DNA of 64,000 nucleotides, taken from positions 9,615,001-9,679,000 of the forward strand of contig NC_134025.1 of the NCBI RefSeq assembly GCF_964204645.1. Direction: 5' to 3'. The DNA comes from Tubulanus polymorphus (taxonomy: Eukaryota > Nemertea > Palaeonemertea > Tubulaniformes > Tubulanidae). The notes beneath the pieces are model-generated. The model was not told the origin of the DNA. It saw only the letters and a list, made by a program, of their open reading frames with translations, and ran no database searches. This document shows, in pieces, positions 1 through 12,292 of the stretch. Positions within the stretch are counted from its first letter, which is position 1; every line of letters starts with the position of its first letter. The position numbers were made by a program, and so were the translations under genes.

Positions 1-2050
1 GCCGAGATTCAACATCGACCCGTGGAATTCTTCTAAAACACTCTCCAATTCCTGTAAAATATGAATTTAACTTTGTGCTTTAGTAATCATGAATGAACTC
101 TTAAGACAAATATGAATAAAAATAATCTTACTCTGCATGCATTAAGATTTGACGGTTTTTCATCTGCATAGGGTTTGCGTTTTAGTAACTTGGCTGTTTC
201 AGCAGCGCGTTCATCGACCCAGTTTTTCAACTCAGTAAACTGGCTGTCATACTGGTTCCAGTGTACAAGTGTTTGGTCAAGCATGGATGCATGATGTGTA
301 AGTCGACCAGAAACATCAGTCCACCTAATGAGATATAACATTGTTTTAAAACAATGGCAAATGTGGTCATAGCTCCCTTATAGAATTTAAAAATGCTGTC
401 ATCCCATTTATCTTACTAACCTTGTTTTGATATCAGCCTGCAAGTGCTGCATAGATAATCCGAGAACAGGATCAGAAGTTCCAATCAAATGATTAGCCAA
501 GTTCAAGTATTCATTCAGTACGCCTTGATTCAGATCAAATTTCTCTTCTCCATCCTGACATAAATGAAAAAATTAAAAATATGAATGAACTTCTAGTTGT
601 ATAAAGCATCAATATCATTCCACATTTCATATTTGCAAGGCTTGTACCTTAATCTTAACTACAACATCTCTGAGTGTGTTCAAGTCACCAGTTATCGTGC
701 TGTATCGATTGAGTAGGTATTCTGCCTCGGTAAGAGTTTGCATAACCTTCACTAAGGCTCTGTGATAAAACTCCCACTGACGAAGCGTGTCCTGCAGCGC
801 ATTCTGCAGTTGAATGCATTCATCCCTCACAGAATTCTGCAATGATAGAACGTTATATCAATTTCAGCTCATGCTATTTCACGATATTATTAATGAATGT
901 TTTACATGACAGCATTAGTCGTCTGCATTGCCTGTAATGTATCATCAATTTAGTGCTGATGAATCATTGATAAGGTTTTTCAAAACTGTCATTGATTGAA
1001 GAGCTGAATTAAATGCTAACTTGTAGTGCAATTCTGCAAGAGTGAATATTGTAGGTTATATGTACCTGTAACTGTTCAATTTCTGGTATAGCGTGATCTA
1101 CATGTTCAATGGGAGGGTCTTCCAACTTTTGATTTTGCTGAAGACTTCTTGAGAGATGTTTAAGTTTGCCGAGCTCTCCTGCTTTGTCTTTTAAGACCTG
1201 GTCCATCAACTAGAAGAGAGAATTTTTAACCTGATTGATAGCAAAACATTCCACCATTTTTTCGAGAAACAGAAATTAATCAAAATGAGTGAACTGACCA
1301 TGCATTCTTTAAGTCCATGTTTCACGCTGACTTCATGTCCAACTTTTCTAAATTTCTTCAGACGTTCCAATTGACCTTGCAACCACTGTCTGTAGATCTT
1401 TATACCCTGATCATATTCTTCCCACTTGCTGCGAAGCATTTCATACTTTTTCAATGCCTCTGACAAATCGCTGGTCAGTTTCTGCCACTGGCTGTTCATC
1501 TGACCGAGCCTCTCATCAAGATCAATCTTATCACCGGAATCAACAGTTGGATGTTGGTTTAATTTCATCGTTGTCCGAAGAATAGTTTGGTTTACAAAAT
1601 TGACAATAACTTGTCGACTAGACACGTCAATCTTGTAGCCCTACAATATTGAAATACAGTATGAAGTTTATATTTCACGAAGAAAGATTTCATACACATG
1701 TTCTGTCAAAATTCATTCCTTACTTTGTACTTTTGAACAAGAGTCTCAACCTCATTAAGACTGTTAAAATACTTTTTACTATCCTCATTAAGCACATTAT
1801 TGACACTTTCAATCCAGATGAGGATCTCGGTTAAGGCCTGCCGCGACGGCAACAACTCCAATTGTGCCATCAACAAATTTTCTTCATAAACAGGGATATC
1901 AAACATTAGTCGCATCCAGCGATCTTCAAACTGTTCAATGTGATGCTGAATTCCAGGCATTGAGGATTTTTGTGAATGAAGGAGATGATTTCCAACATTC
2001 ATGATTTGGGATTTCAATTCTTTTTTAAGTTCAGCTTCTTTCCGAAATTC
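1..2050 (-). CDS. Rod exons at the downstream edge of the window
   Basis: Exons: 2050-1724 (109 codons), 1640-1299 (114), 1209-1066 (48), 836-648 (63), 554-421 (44 + 2 nt), 324-132 (64 + 1 nt) and 51-1 (cut by the window edge, reading ELESVLEEFHGSM). Motifs are ILIWIESVNNVL near 1810, IYRQWLQGQLERL near 1380 and FTELKNWVDERAAE near 210. The reading frame is still spectrin rod at coordinate 1, so the long isoform's C-terminus lies outside the window. Confidence 0.76.
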
Positions 2051-2137
2051 CTACAATAGAGATACATTGTACATAATAGGAAATTCGTAAGTTTGATATT
2101 ACTCATTAAACAGAATTTTCTTCATAAAACTACTCAC

Positions 2138-4438
2138 CAAAAACTTTACAATCCGATTCCTGATCTGTTGTAGATTTTGTAATTCATCTTCGGAAAGATC
2201 AGACAACTTCTCCAGCCGTTCAGGGGCAGCTACTACCCAGTCAGAAAGTGATGCAAAATCGGTTTCAAATTTCTCCACTTGTTGTAAATAGCTCTCCAAT
2301 CTAAAGAACAAACCGATATGAAAACAAAATTTGAAATTGGACAGAGCTGAACAGAGCTTGATGTTGGACACATTATCACTATCTATCCAGTTACTGAAAA
2401 TCGAATTAACTTATAAAATCAGTTTTTTTCTCACCTTTTATGCTCTGCTGCACATTGATTGGTTAATGCAACCCAGCTATCCGCAAAGTCAGCTAAACTT
2501 GTCTCTAAACTGGGACAAGTCAAACACTGTAACAATTGACGCCCTTTGTCGACGATCTGGTACATGTTTGATTTCTCATCACTCAATGACTTTTGAATGT
2601 TTTTATACAAATCAATTCTTGATTTGAGCTGATCACGACTAGTGTCACCGGTATGTTTAGGTATCCCTTGTTGGCGTTGTTTCAACCAGTCGTTTATATA
2701 TTTGAAGCGTTCAGCAAACTCCACCCATTGACTGACGAGCCGTTCCAGTTGTTCTCCTCGAATATTTGCCTTGTCTTGAATCTCTTTGGTCTTATCAATG
2801 AGGTTGTTATGAGTAAGCGAATGTCGCTGTTGAACATCATCATCCAGTTGTTCAACTAAACTGTTCAATGTACTACTGTGGCTTTCTAAATCGTTGAAAA
2901 ACACCTGCAAACAAGAAAGGAACAATCGATGAGTAATGGACAACTGGCAAATGCAACTGCAATCAGTAGATATCAGATATTGACATTGTTTTACACTGTG
3001 AAGTGATTGTACCTTGTGAGTGTTTAGTTGCTGTTTCAAATTATCGAGATCATTGGCTGAAATTGTGTCGGCTTTTAATTTATTTTCAGCTGTTTCCAAA
3101 AATTCACCGTATTCTTCTAACATTCTCTCATACTGAGTTTTTACAGTTACTGCCTTATTCTTTTGCGACTTCTGTTCATAGGCCTACAAGAAAGACGAAG
3201 CATTTATCATTAAATGAATTCCAGGCAGTATTCTTCGAACATAGATGTAAACACAGTGCTTGTCTCTTCATTCTTTAAACTAATTGCCTATACCTTTCTC
3301 TGAAGTTGTTGCACAATTCCTCCCAACATACTCAGATCTACAGGCATTAGGAAATTAGGATCCATAACCATAAGTTCTTCACCACGATCAGTTAGCTCAT
3401 TCAGAGTATCTTCAAATGTCTTAACTTCCTCTTCCAATTCCTAAATCATAAACATATTGTTCTGTTTTAGTAACTGCACCATAATTCTCATGTCGGACAA
3501 AACATTCAATATCGTATCATATTTCAAATATTTTACATATACACTATACCTGAATTTCTAATAGCTCATGTGGACTAGCAGGACTCAGCAGTGTAAATGA
3601 ATCATATTTTCTAGAAGCAGATTCAAGCTGTTTCTGGAATGCCTGCAAATCATCCTATGAGAAAATGAAACATAGATGACAAAACATTAATATCTTCAAT
3701 TAAGTGTTCTACAGCTAACATCCATGTGACCCCAGACTGAATCTTAAATCTTTCAATATGACGTTGAAACATTGAAGCTATAGCTATAATCATAATAATA
3801 AGTCAATAAAAGCAAATATACCTGGTAAGATTTACAAAGTTTTCTGCGCTCATTGAGAGTGACCTCTTTTCCATCTGCCTGTTTTTCTAGAGTGTTCAGA
3901 CGTTCATTGAGATCAGAAATTGTCCGTTGTATTACTGCATGACTTTCGGAACCAGACAAAACTTTCATCGCTGCTTGAGTCATCATCTGGATTTCATTTT
4001 GTAAATGCTGTATCTCCTTTTGAAGCGTCTGAAAAAAAACCGAGAATGCAACTGATATATAAAGCGAATTAGCAATGAAGAAACTAAGTACGAATTATCA
4101 TTCATGATCTTTAACTTGAAAACACAAGTTATTCAATATTGCTGATTTGAAATTACCTCATGATCTTTGAGCTGCTCATCAATGTTCTTGTAAAACCTTC
4201 TCCCAAAAAGTTGGACTTCCACATTATCTAACCATTCAGATATCGCAATCATTGCATCCTGATACTGCTGTTGAAACACAAGAGACTGCTGCAAACGGGT
4301 TTCGGTGTCCGTAACCTGGCCTTCCATTTTCTCCCAGCAACTGCGCAGATCGTCTAATGCTGAATTCATATTACGCATCTTATCCTCACTAACGTCTTGG
4401 CCACCGGGTTGGAATCGAGTTAAGCCACCGTTAAATTC
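2138..4438 (-). CDS. Rod exons, continued
   Basis: Exons: 4438-4157 (94 codons), 4028-3822 (69), 3654-3550 (35), 3440-3294 (49), 3183-3013 (57), 2904-2435 (156 + 2 nt) and 2299-2138 (54). The 2904 exon covers more than one repeat (FKYINDWLKQRQQGI near 2690) and joins the next by a phase-2 intron reading AEHKR-LESYLQQ. Helix-A motifs are AISEWLDNVEVQL near 4220 and LSDWVVAAPERLEKL near 2230. This looks like divergent nesprin-type rod rather than a conserved catalytic or binding domain. Confidence 0.75.
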
Positions 4439-4825
4439 CTACAAATCACAAATCAGTTGAGGAAATTGAATGTAATTTTCGGAATAAACAACAGACATTT
4501 GCTAATTTGATGGATCACATTAGGGTGTTTCTATTTACTAATCAAAATCATTTAACCCTTTCGCTGCAAATATGGTTGAACCATTTATTTTTGATTGGGC
4601 CTTATTCATTATGATGTTTCCTGATGTTTCTTTGATGAATATAGATAGAAATATCATTTCTGAATTCCGACCATAATCATAATGTGACAGCATAGGACAT
4701 GCAATGAGCCCATTACCTGGTGCCACCAGTCGCCCAACCATCTGAACCAACTAGTGGAACCAACTTTGCCATCAGTCAGAAAAAATCAGGCTGACTGGTA
4801 ATATTCTATTGAAAAATAAGTGTAC

Positions 4826-6568
4826 CTGTTTGTTGCCTACTGTCTGTGTTCTCTTTTCAGAAAACTGTCTGGACAGTTTATGCCAATTAGTGGAGGGGTC
4901 GTTTTCAGATTCAGAATTGCCAGCTGGTTTTGATTCAAGGATCTGTGAGCCTCTTGACGACAATCGTTTCAAAAGATTTTGATGATCAGCCATGTTGCTC
5001 TCCAATTCCTATACATTCGTGTAGAAACATACATTTTTTAATTCGACTTAAAAAACGATTTTTACACAAATAACATGAACAAATAATATGCACATACAAT
5101 GTATATCATGTGTTCTTTCACCATTGCAACAACAAGCTAATAAAATGTAACCAGACAAAAAGTAAAAACCCCCTATCCTAGAAATACCTTCTTCAATTTT
5201 TGTTCTTCATTTCTATTTTTGTCTGAAGATGCGGCGGCTACTTGCTGTGTTTCTAAAATCCATTTTTGTAGGTTATTCACTTCATCTTGGTATTTTTCCA
5301 GATCCCGTTGCCGCTTTTCACTTTCTTTAATAGTCTCAATTAAGAGTTTCTCCTAAATAAGCAAATACCAATAATCCAATAGTTGAAAACAAAACCACCA
5401 ATGCGTGCAATAAATTTCAAGCCCCAATCTCATGAATATATGCACTACCAAAAATTCTTAAGTAATGTTCTACATTTCTTAAGTACCATAACCTTAACCT
5501 CAACCAGATAAATATTTTCCCAAAAATAAATATATTCTCTTCTTACTTTTTCATTAGCTTCGACAAACAAATTCTGAATATCCGAAGTAAGGTTGTCGAG
5601 TTGTTGTCGCATATGTTTGAATTTTTCTGGTGGCCCGAGTTCACCGATCCTGTCACAGTGAATACTGAAATCACCAAGCTTCCGTTGATGTGAAGAGAGG
5701 TACCCTTGAAGCTCCTGAAACCATCAATTTTAAGTTATGAGGTTTGTAAAGCATCTATCAATTCACTGGATGAACAACTTTAACAGGAAATTTACTTTTG
5801 TTTCTTGTAATTGCTGCTCTAATGAATCAACATCCATTGATGCCATTGGTTCACCAGCCAGTCTCACTTTGGCCTCAGTCAACTGTTCTGTCAAATCCTT
5901 TACCATATCATTGTATTGCGCTATTTCTTGTCTGTATCTATCCTGAGACTGAGACAAAACCTGTTGGAAAATTCCAGTACATGGTGTTAACTTTTTAGAA
6001 TTACCCCATAACCTCTTAGATGAACTAATGATGCTTGAAAACCCCAGGAATCAATTCCAGAGGTCTAGTTCCAATCTTACTCTAAAGGATGATGAATTAA
6101 AAGATAATATCCAATAGTGCGTAAATAACTTACATTAAGTTCTATCTTCTTTTCTTCAGCAGCATCTTCGAGAGAACTCAATTTTTCTCTGAGGACAAGA
6201 AGAGTAGCATTTACGGTAGCTTGGCCTTCCTGTGTTGAATCTTGAAGCAAACCATGGCTAGCATCTTTCACATCAGCTATTTCCAGTTGAAGTTGTTCGA
6301 TATCTTGGAAAATTTCCTAATAGGTAAAAAAGATTTTGTAAATCAAACAAGCACAAAAATTAATTCTATTAAGAAATCCTATAAATGAAATCAAATTAAA
6401 ACCTACTTCTATTTCAAAGCTTTGTTGTTGTAGTTGTCTTACATCTGGTCGTATAGAGGTAATTCTTACTCTTGCATCTTGTAGGTCTGAGCTAACTGAC
6501 TGTACTATTTGTTGGTATTTTTCTTGACGTTCCAGAGCCATTTGTAATTCCCGCTCTTTTTCACCAAG
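4826..6568 (-). CDS. Short rod exons downstream of the giant exon
   Basis: Exons: 6568-6407 (54 codons), 6316-6134 (61), 5960-5796 (55), 5714-5547 (56), 5352-5188 (55) and 5008-4826 (61), all phase 0. Each holds about half a spectrin repeat (e.g. LQKWILETQQVAAASS near 5240). Conservation of the helix-A Trp is weaker than in the array. Intron 4825-4439 (387 nt) shows nothing recognisable. Confidence 0.75.
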
Positions 6569-6667
6569 CTAGTTTAAAAGTAAATGAATTATAATATGTT
6601 TGACCATAATCAACTCCAACACCAGCAGATATCATTGACCATAAGTGATATAGATGTTTTTCATTAC

Positions 6668-9600
6668 CTGTTGTTGCAAACTGTCCCAACATGAATTTAA
6701 TTCATGGAGTTGATCTTCATCTGAATCCACCTCAGTTCTTGGACTTTTTTTTGAGATTTTATCACTCTTTACATCTCCATGTAATGGACTGACATTATCT
6801 TGGTCACGAACCTTTGCAGAATCATGTCGAATGTCTTTCGCTAAAGGCGCTTGTGCAGACTGTATTTTTGCATCCATTTGCTTTTCTGATTTTTGAGACA
6901 TAGTTTCATCATTATTGACACCACCAGGTGTACTTCCACGTGTACTTAGAGATTGTTCTTGACTTATCGTGTCATCTTCAGGCTCTATATACTTTGGAAT
7001 GTCATATCTCTGTATACTGTCATCTCCCCCAACAGCTTGATGTCCTGGACTTCTGTACTGGTTTTTGTCACTAACAGGTGCACTTTCTGATTTTCGAGAC
7101 ACAGTTTCTTCATTACTGACACCACCAGGTGTACTTTCATGTGTACTCAGAGATCTTTCTTGACTTATCGTGTCATCTTCAGGCTCTATATACTTTGGAA
7201 TGTCATACCTCTGTATACTGTCATCTCCCCCAATAGCTTGATGTCCTGGACTTCTGTACTGGTTATTGTCACTAACAGGTGCACTTTGATGTCCACGTTC
7301 AAATGTTCCAGGTTCAAACTGACTGCTGGTATCATCTCCTGGTGCTACATACTTAGGGATGTCATACCTGTGACCTCTAGCTTCAGCCTTATGTCCTGGA
7401 CTTTTGGTCAGCTTGCCATTCTTGGACTCAACTCTGGGATGAACGCGGACAGGAATCTTGCTATATTCTTTCTTATTGGTTCTATCATCTTGTTCTAGAT
7501 ACTTTGGGATGTGTTCCATTTGACTTTCAGGATTAACAGGATCTGTGTCTTTAGTTATCTCCTGCTTGCTGATATCATGGCCATTTGGATCTTGATATTC
7601 TAGTTGTTGTGTGTTCAATTGGACCTTTTCATCTCGATAACTTGGCAGATGTCGGTCAATTGGGTCTTGATCATGATAATCTTTTGAAATATCTCTTGCT
7701 TTCTCTGCAAAGTCTTTTGGTGGACTTTTAAGAACTTGGGAAGTCTCTTTTTGTACAATATTTTCAGACCAAGTTCCGGCAATGTCACTTTCACTTTGGG
7801 GATCAGTATTAAAGAGGCCTTGATCTAAAAGCTCTGCTGGTGATTTTGCCTCAATCGACTGAGGGTAATCATCTGTACACTGAATAACTATAGCGGTTCC
7901 AGGATTTACATTAAATCTTTTTGTATTAATTGAAACAACTTGTCCAGATTCAACAGGACAAAGGTTTGATTGTAATATGTCTGGCTGTCCTGAAATATAT
8001 ACTGTTTCACCTGATCCAACAGCAGCTGCAGACGAACCACTGCCAGCAACTGCTGGATTATAAAGCACCAAACTTTCTCCTGGGTTAAGTATTTTCTCCT
8101 GTGCATCTACTAAAATTGACTCACCAGTTGGTAAATGATGTTGTACAGCTGGTACAATTGCTTCGGTTTCAGGAAGCAATAACAACGTCTCTTTCAATGA
8201 AAGATCTTTACTAACATGTTGCGTTTCAATAGAATCGCCTGGTTTTAGAAGCATCATCTGTCCTGTATTGAGAACAACTGATTGGTTTTCATTAGACTTA
8301 TCAGTAGGAGATACCAAAATGTGCATGGTATGGTCATCTTGGAGGGCTGATCTAGATTTGTCAGTTACTCTAGGAAGCTTCACTTTCTGTTCTTGTGGAA
8401 GGGACATTCCTGTAGAATTCGGTGGTATTGTTGACAGTTCTTGTTCACCTTTCTCACCTTTCGTGGTGTTATAATCAATACTTTCAGTCCCAAGAGGTAA
8501 TACTCCCTGATTAACCCTGGTCACTATTTGAGCACGTTTCATAACAGGAGATTGAATAACGGCTGGTTGTTTACCTGTTTCAGGCTCCAGGAGTAGCGCT
8601 TTACCAATCTCATAGCCTGGTACTTCTGAGGGAGGAACTACTGCAGATAGCTTGTCCGTTGCTCGATTATCATTTTCATATTCTTGCAATGGCAGGTGTT
8701 TTACAATGGACTGTTCATTTGAAAGCTTTGGAGGTGTTGAGGATTGCATTAGTTCACTAATAGTGGGTTGAATTGAGCCAGGTAAGTAGTTATCTTTAGT
8801 ATCCTGCTTCAATCTGTCATACCCAAACACATTGTCTGAATGTCTCAATGAAGCCTCTTGGTGAGGTATATTCGTTTGATATGTATTGTCTAAGTTAACT
8901 GTCTGTTGTTGGAATATATCAGGCATGTCTTTCGTTTTTTGCTTCAGATAATCATATTCATCAGTTTCTGCTCTCGTAGCATCTTGGCGAGGTCGATTAT
9001 GATGAAGAGGTTGACCTTCACTAGACTGTATTGAACCAGGATCAGAGTTACCAGCCTCCAGACTTGAACCAAACAAATTATCTGTTGAATAATTCTGTGC
9101 TTCCTGGTGAGGCAGACTTTGGAGAAGAACATGCTCGCCTTGTAACTGTGTTGAATTAGGATGAAAACTGTACATTTCCTCAACGCTATGTTTTGAATCT
9201 CCATACCCCAGCAGATCTTCCTTGTAATGTCTTTGAGGATCTTCTCGTGATTCAGGTTTCTGTGGAGCTTTCATATTACCTGAACTTGGGACAATAGATC
9301 GAGAAGCATCTCCAGGGAGCATAATCATCGTCGAAGTTCGATGCACCAATTCCGTGCTTTCATCATCAACAACATTTGGACGCAAAAAATGCCCTGTATC
9401 GTAAAGTCTATTATCACAAGCATCAGCGCCAACATTCACATTGATCACAGCTGAGTGATTGATATTTGAGTCATTGTTATTCGATTTATCAAAATCTGGT
9501 GACTGCAACTTAAATTCGCGCCCATTAATAACTCTCTCCACACTGGATCGCTCAAGATGGTAACTACGAGGCGATTCATTTGGATCACCATCAAACCGAT

Positions 9601-10429
9601 TGTCACTAAAGCCACGATTTGATGAACTACTACTGGCTCTACTTCCATCGATCTTAATATCGTACGTTGTGCAAACACGACTTGAACACTCGGATCTAGG
9701 TGGACTAATGATTATCGTTTCAGAATGTTCGGTTTCTTGATATTCCAGCGCAATGTCTATTTCTGGACTCGAGATTCTACTTCGCGCCAACGTTACATTT
9801 TGCTCATCGTGTTCTGTTTCCGGGACGTCATCGATCACACAATATCCCTCGTACGATGTTTCTAGATAATCGTAAGTTTCTATACTGACTGTGCTCCTCG
9901 GCGATTGAACCAAAGATTCCTCTTTATGATCGGAACATGCGGTTCCATCGTCCATCACAGTTCCATCGGGTAATATCAACTGGTTATCATTACTACTTAA
10001 ATCAGTCATCATTTCGGGAAGTGTTAGATAGTCAGTGTTTATAGCACTTTTATTGAATGACACATCATCAGCACGCACAGGTAAAGCCGAGTAATCCGTG
10101 GAAAGCTGAACGTTAGTATCATGCGACGTGGCCAAATTCTCTGCTCTCAGTGGAAATGAAGAGTGAGATTTTGAGATTATAGTCGGCTGCACAATATCCT
10201 CAAATGGGTGCAAATCTGAAGGCTCATTTTCTACCAATGTTATGTTCTCCGGTAATAGATCATTTTCATTGTTCATTGGTTGAGTTTCCTTAATATCTTC
10301 GTTTCCTTGGAGTTTCCGACGTTTGACTGCGGGACTTGAGTGCTGGTTGCGTTCTTCTGCAAGGAGTCGGCTTTTCAGTTGAATCGACTGAATACGTTCT
10401 TCATAACTTTTAATTTGTATGGTAAGTGC
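6668..10429 (-). CDS. Giant 1,254-codon disordered cassette exon
   Basis: The acceptor TTGTAG|GCACTTACC at 10429 and donor CAACAG|GTAATG at 6668 bound 3,762 nt of open frame, phase 0 at both ends. It opens with a short helix, then KRRK in a basic stretch near 10320 (NLS-like). About 1,150 residues of acidic, Ser/Asp/Gln/Pro-rich sequence with no recognised domain follow, and the exon returns to helix (DEDQLHELNSCWDSLQQQV) just before the donor. Landmarks are repeated NPG/KPG-type motifs (about 7870-8280), four copies of IPKYxxxxDD (about 6970-7520) and two exact-period 201-bp repeats (6884-7285). Rod exons flank it on both sides, so skipping it would restore a continuous rod. I cannot name a homologue. 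Confidence 0.82.
6884..7285 (-). repeat. Two tandem 201-bp coding repeats (67 codons each)
   Basis: Copy 1 is 7285-7085 and copy 2 is 7084-6884. Each encodes SAPVSD..NQYRSPGHQA, then GGDDSIQRYDIPKYIEPEDD, then TISQE..SLST...STPGGV. The copies are nearly identical at DNA level (few differences per 60 nt), so the duplication is recent or homogenised. A degenerate third copy (SPGHKAEARGHRYDIPKYVA) lies just upstream at about 7310-7400. Confidence 0.9.
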
Positions 10430-12292
10430 CTACAATGATGAAAGACGTCATGAAATGCTTCACTGTGTAATATATTTTTCTATACTAGATTCATGGCAGC
10501 TCTGATTGGATTAATCTTTACTCAACTTAATTTCAAATGTACCTTAGAATCAGTGCTGATCATTTTAGCAAACTTTTACTAGTATATAGTGACAGTTTTC
10601 ATAAACAATTGTTATGATATATCCAATCATTTTGGAAATATTGATTCTGAATCTATAAGATTGTATTACTGAAAGAAACCCTAACCATGAGTACATCACA
10701 TTTACTCAAATAATATAAAAATGTTTCTTGAAACTACTGTTTCATTATCAACCCAGCTCTGGTTATTAACACATACTTGATACGAATGAACAGAAACGAA
10801 TGGATCATAAAAACGTTTGCATTTGATTAATCAGCCCTACACATCTACTGTGATGTATATACGCGTATTAATTTTTAAAGCCAATGCACATTGAGTATCA
10901 TCAACATGTACGAATGACAATTATGAGAGTTTGTTGCGATATTGCCAAAGCTCTAGAACATTTCACATGTCATAACAATGTGCAGTAAGAATATATTTGC
11001 TTCAAAAGCGAAACCCAGCATCTAATACTATAGTCCCGCATAGTCACAGACCTATTATTAGTATATTGGAGCTCTATGGACTTGTTAGATACACATAATA
11101 TCCCGGCCAAATATCCTACATCCCTTGATGAACCTTTTAATGAGCCAGAATAAGCCTAAATAACATCTAACAAAAACGATCATAGCCATACTTTAATACC
11201 TGAGATATAGACATATGAATAATAATATGTTTATCTTACTGTTCGCCTACCTATTTTTCACTGTGCAAGTCGTAATCACTTGGAATACATATAACAACGC
11301 ATATAAAATACATACTAACTGTAATGCATTGATGACTGATACGTAGAGTAAATAGCTCTAATACCTAAGCCGCTCTTTTACTATTTATATTCATTGAAAA
11401 AACCTGAATACCTAGTAGTAGGTCACTGTGTGATGTGCGTGCTTGCATGTGTAGAATAGAATAATTTATCCACATAGAAAATTCTCTCAGTGTGCCGTTC
11501 AAAATATAAACACCAACTGCTACTACATCATAAGTGTGTCAAATAGCATTTTTCCTTCCAATAGTTTGAATAGAGAATCAATAAGACTTGAAGTGCACAC
11601 ACTCAGTGACACCCTATTAACTTCACAAGATTCAAATAAAAATAGGAACAATTTTGTTAGAAAGAACTTGTTATTCTAGGACGTGAAATAATTTTAAAAA
11701 AATGAAAACATGAGAATTACCGGTACATCAAACGCATAACATAATTTACTAAAAGAATGACCAATGGGGATAAACATGGTTGTTAAACGTTATGAGAATG
11801 GTGAATCCATTTAGAGAGACAGGGTTCAGAGGGGATGCACTCAAATTAAGAACCTCTGTTTGACAGTTAGTAGCTACAAAATCTAAAATATTGCAACAAT
11901 TTAAAATTTTTTGTGATGTATTAACATTTTCAAGGGAAAACATAAAAAAGTATAACAAATCTTAATAGAGCTCATATGCAAGAAAAATATGCACAGTGAC
12001 TGGAGAAGCAATAATTTACACTATAATCTACTAGTTTTCTGAAAACCATGGAACTAGTTCTCTTTGGAACTACGTTTAATGCTAACAAGATGCATGATAT
12101 GGATATAACTTAAGTCTTTACCTCTTCATGAGCTCGGTCCGCTTTGGACCCAAGTATCTGCTTGAGTAGATATAATTAGACAAGCTATGACAAACCAAAA
12201 TAATAATTTGTATGAACCACAATATTATGACTACTTAGGTTGTTTAATAAATGATAATATATATTGAAAATTTTCTATCTACCGGTACTTAC
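10430..12292 (-). other. 1.9-kb intron upstream of the giant exon
   Basis: AT-rich, with no exon seen on either strand. A minus-strand open frame at 11958-11749 has no usable splice sites or spectrin character. TACCGGTA octamers lie at 11718-11725 and 12280-12287. Confidence 0.6.

Noticed and set aside
7139-7498. Plus-strand 119-codon open frame
   Set aside because: Antisense shadow of the repeated coding region of the giant exon.
6668-10429. Giant exon as plakin repeats
   Set aside because: Spectraplakins have large exons of plakin repeats, but this sequence lacks that repeat and is mostly disordered.
11749-11958. Minus-strand 69-codon open frame as a rod exon
   Set aside because: Non-helical, Cys/Phe-rich composition with no in-frame acceptor and donor pair.
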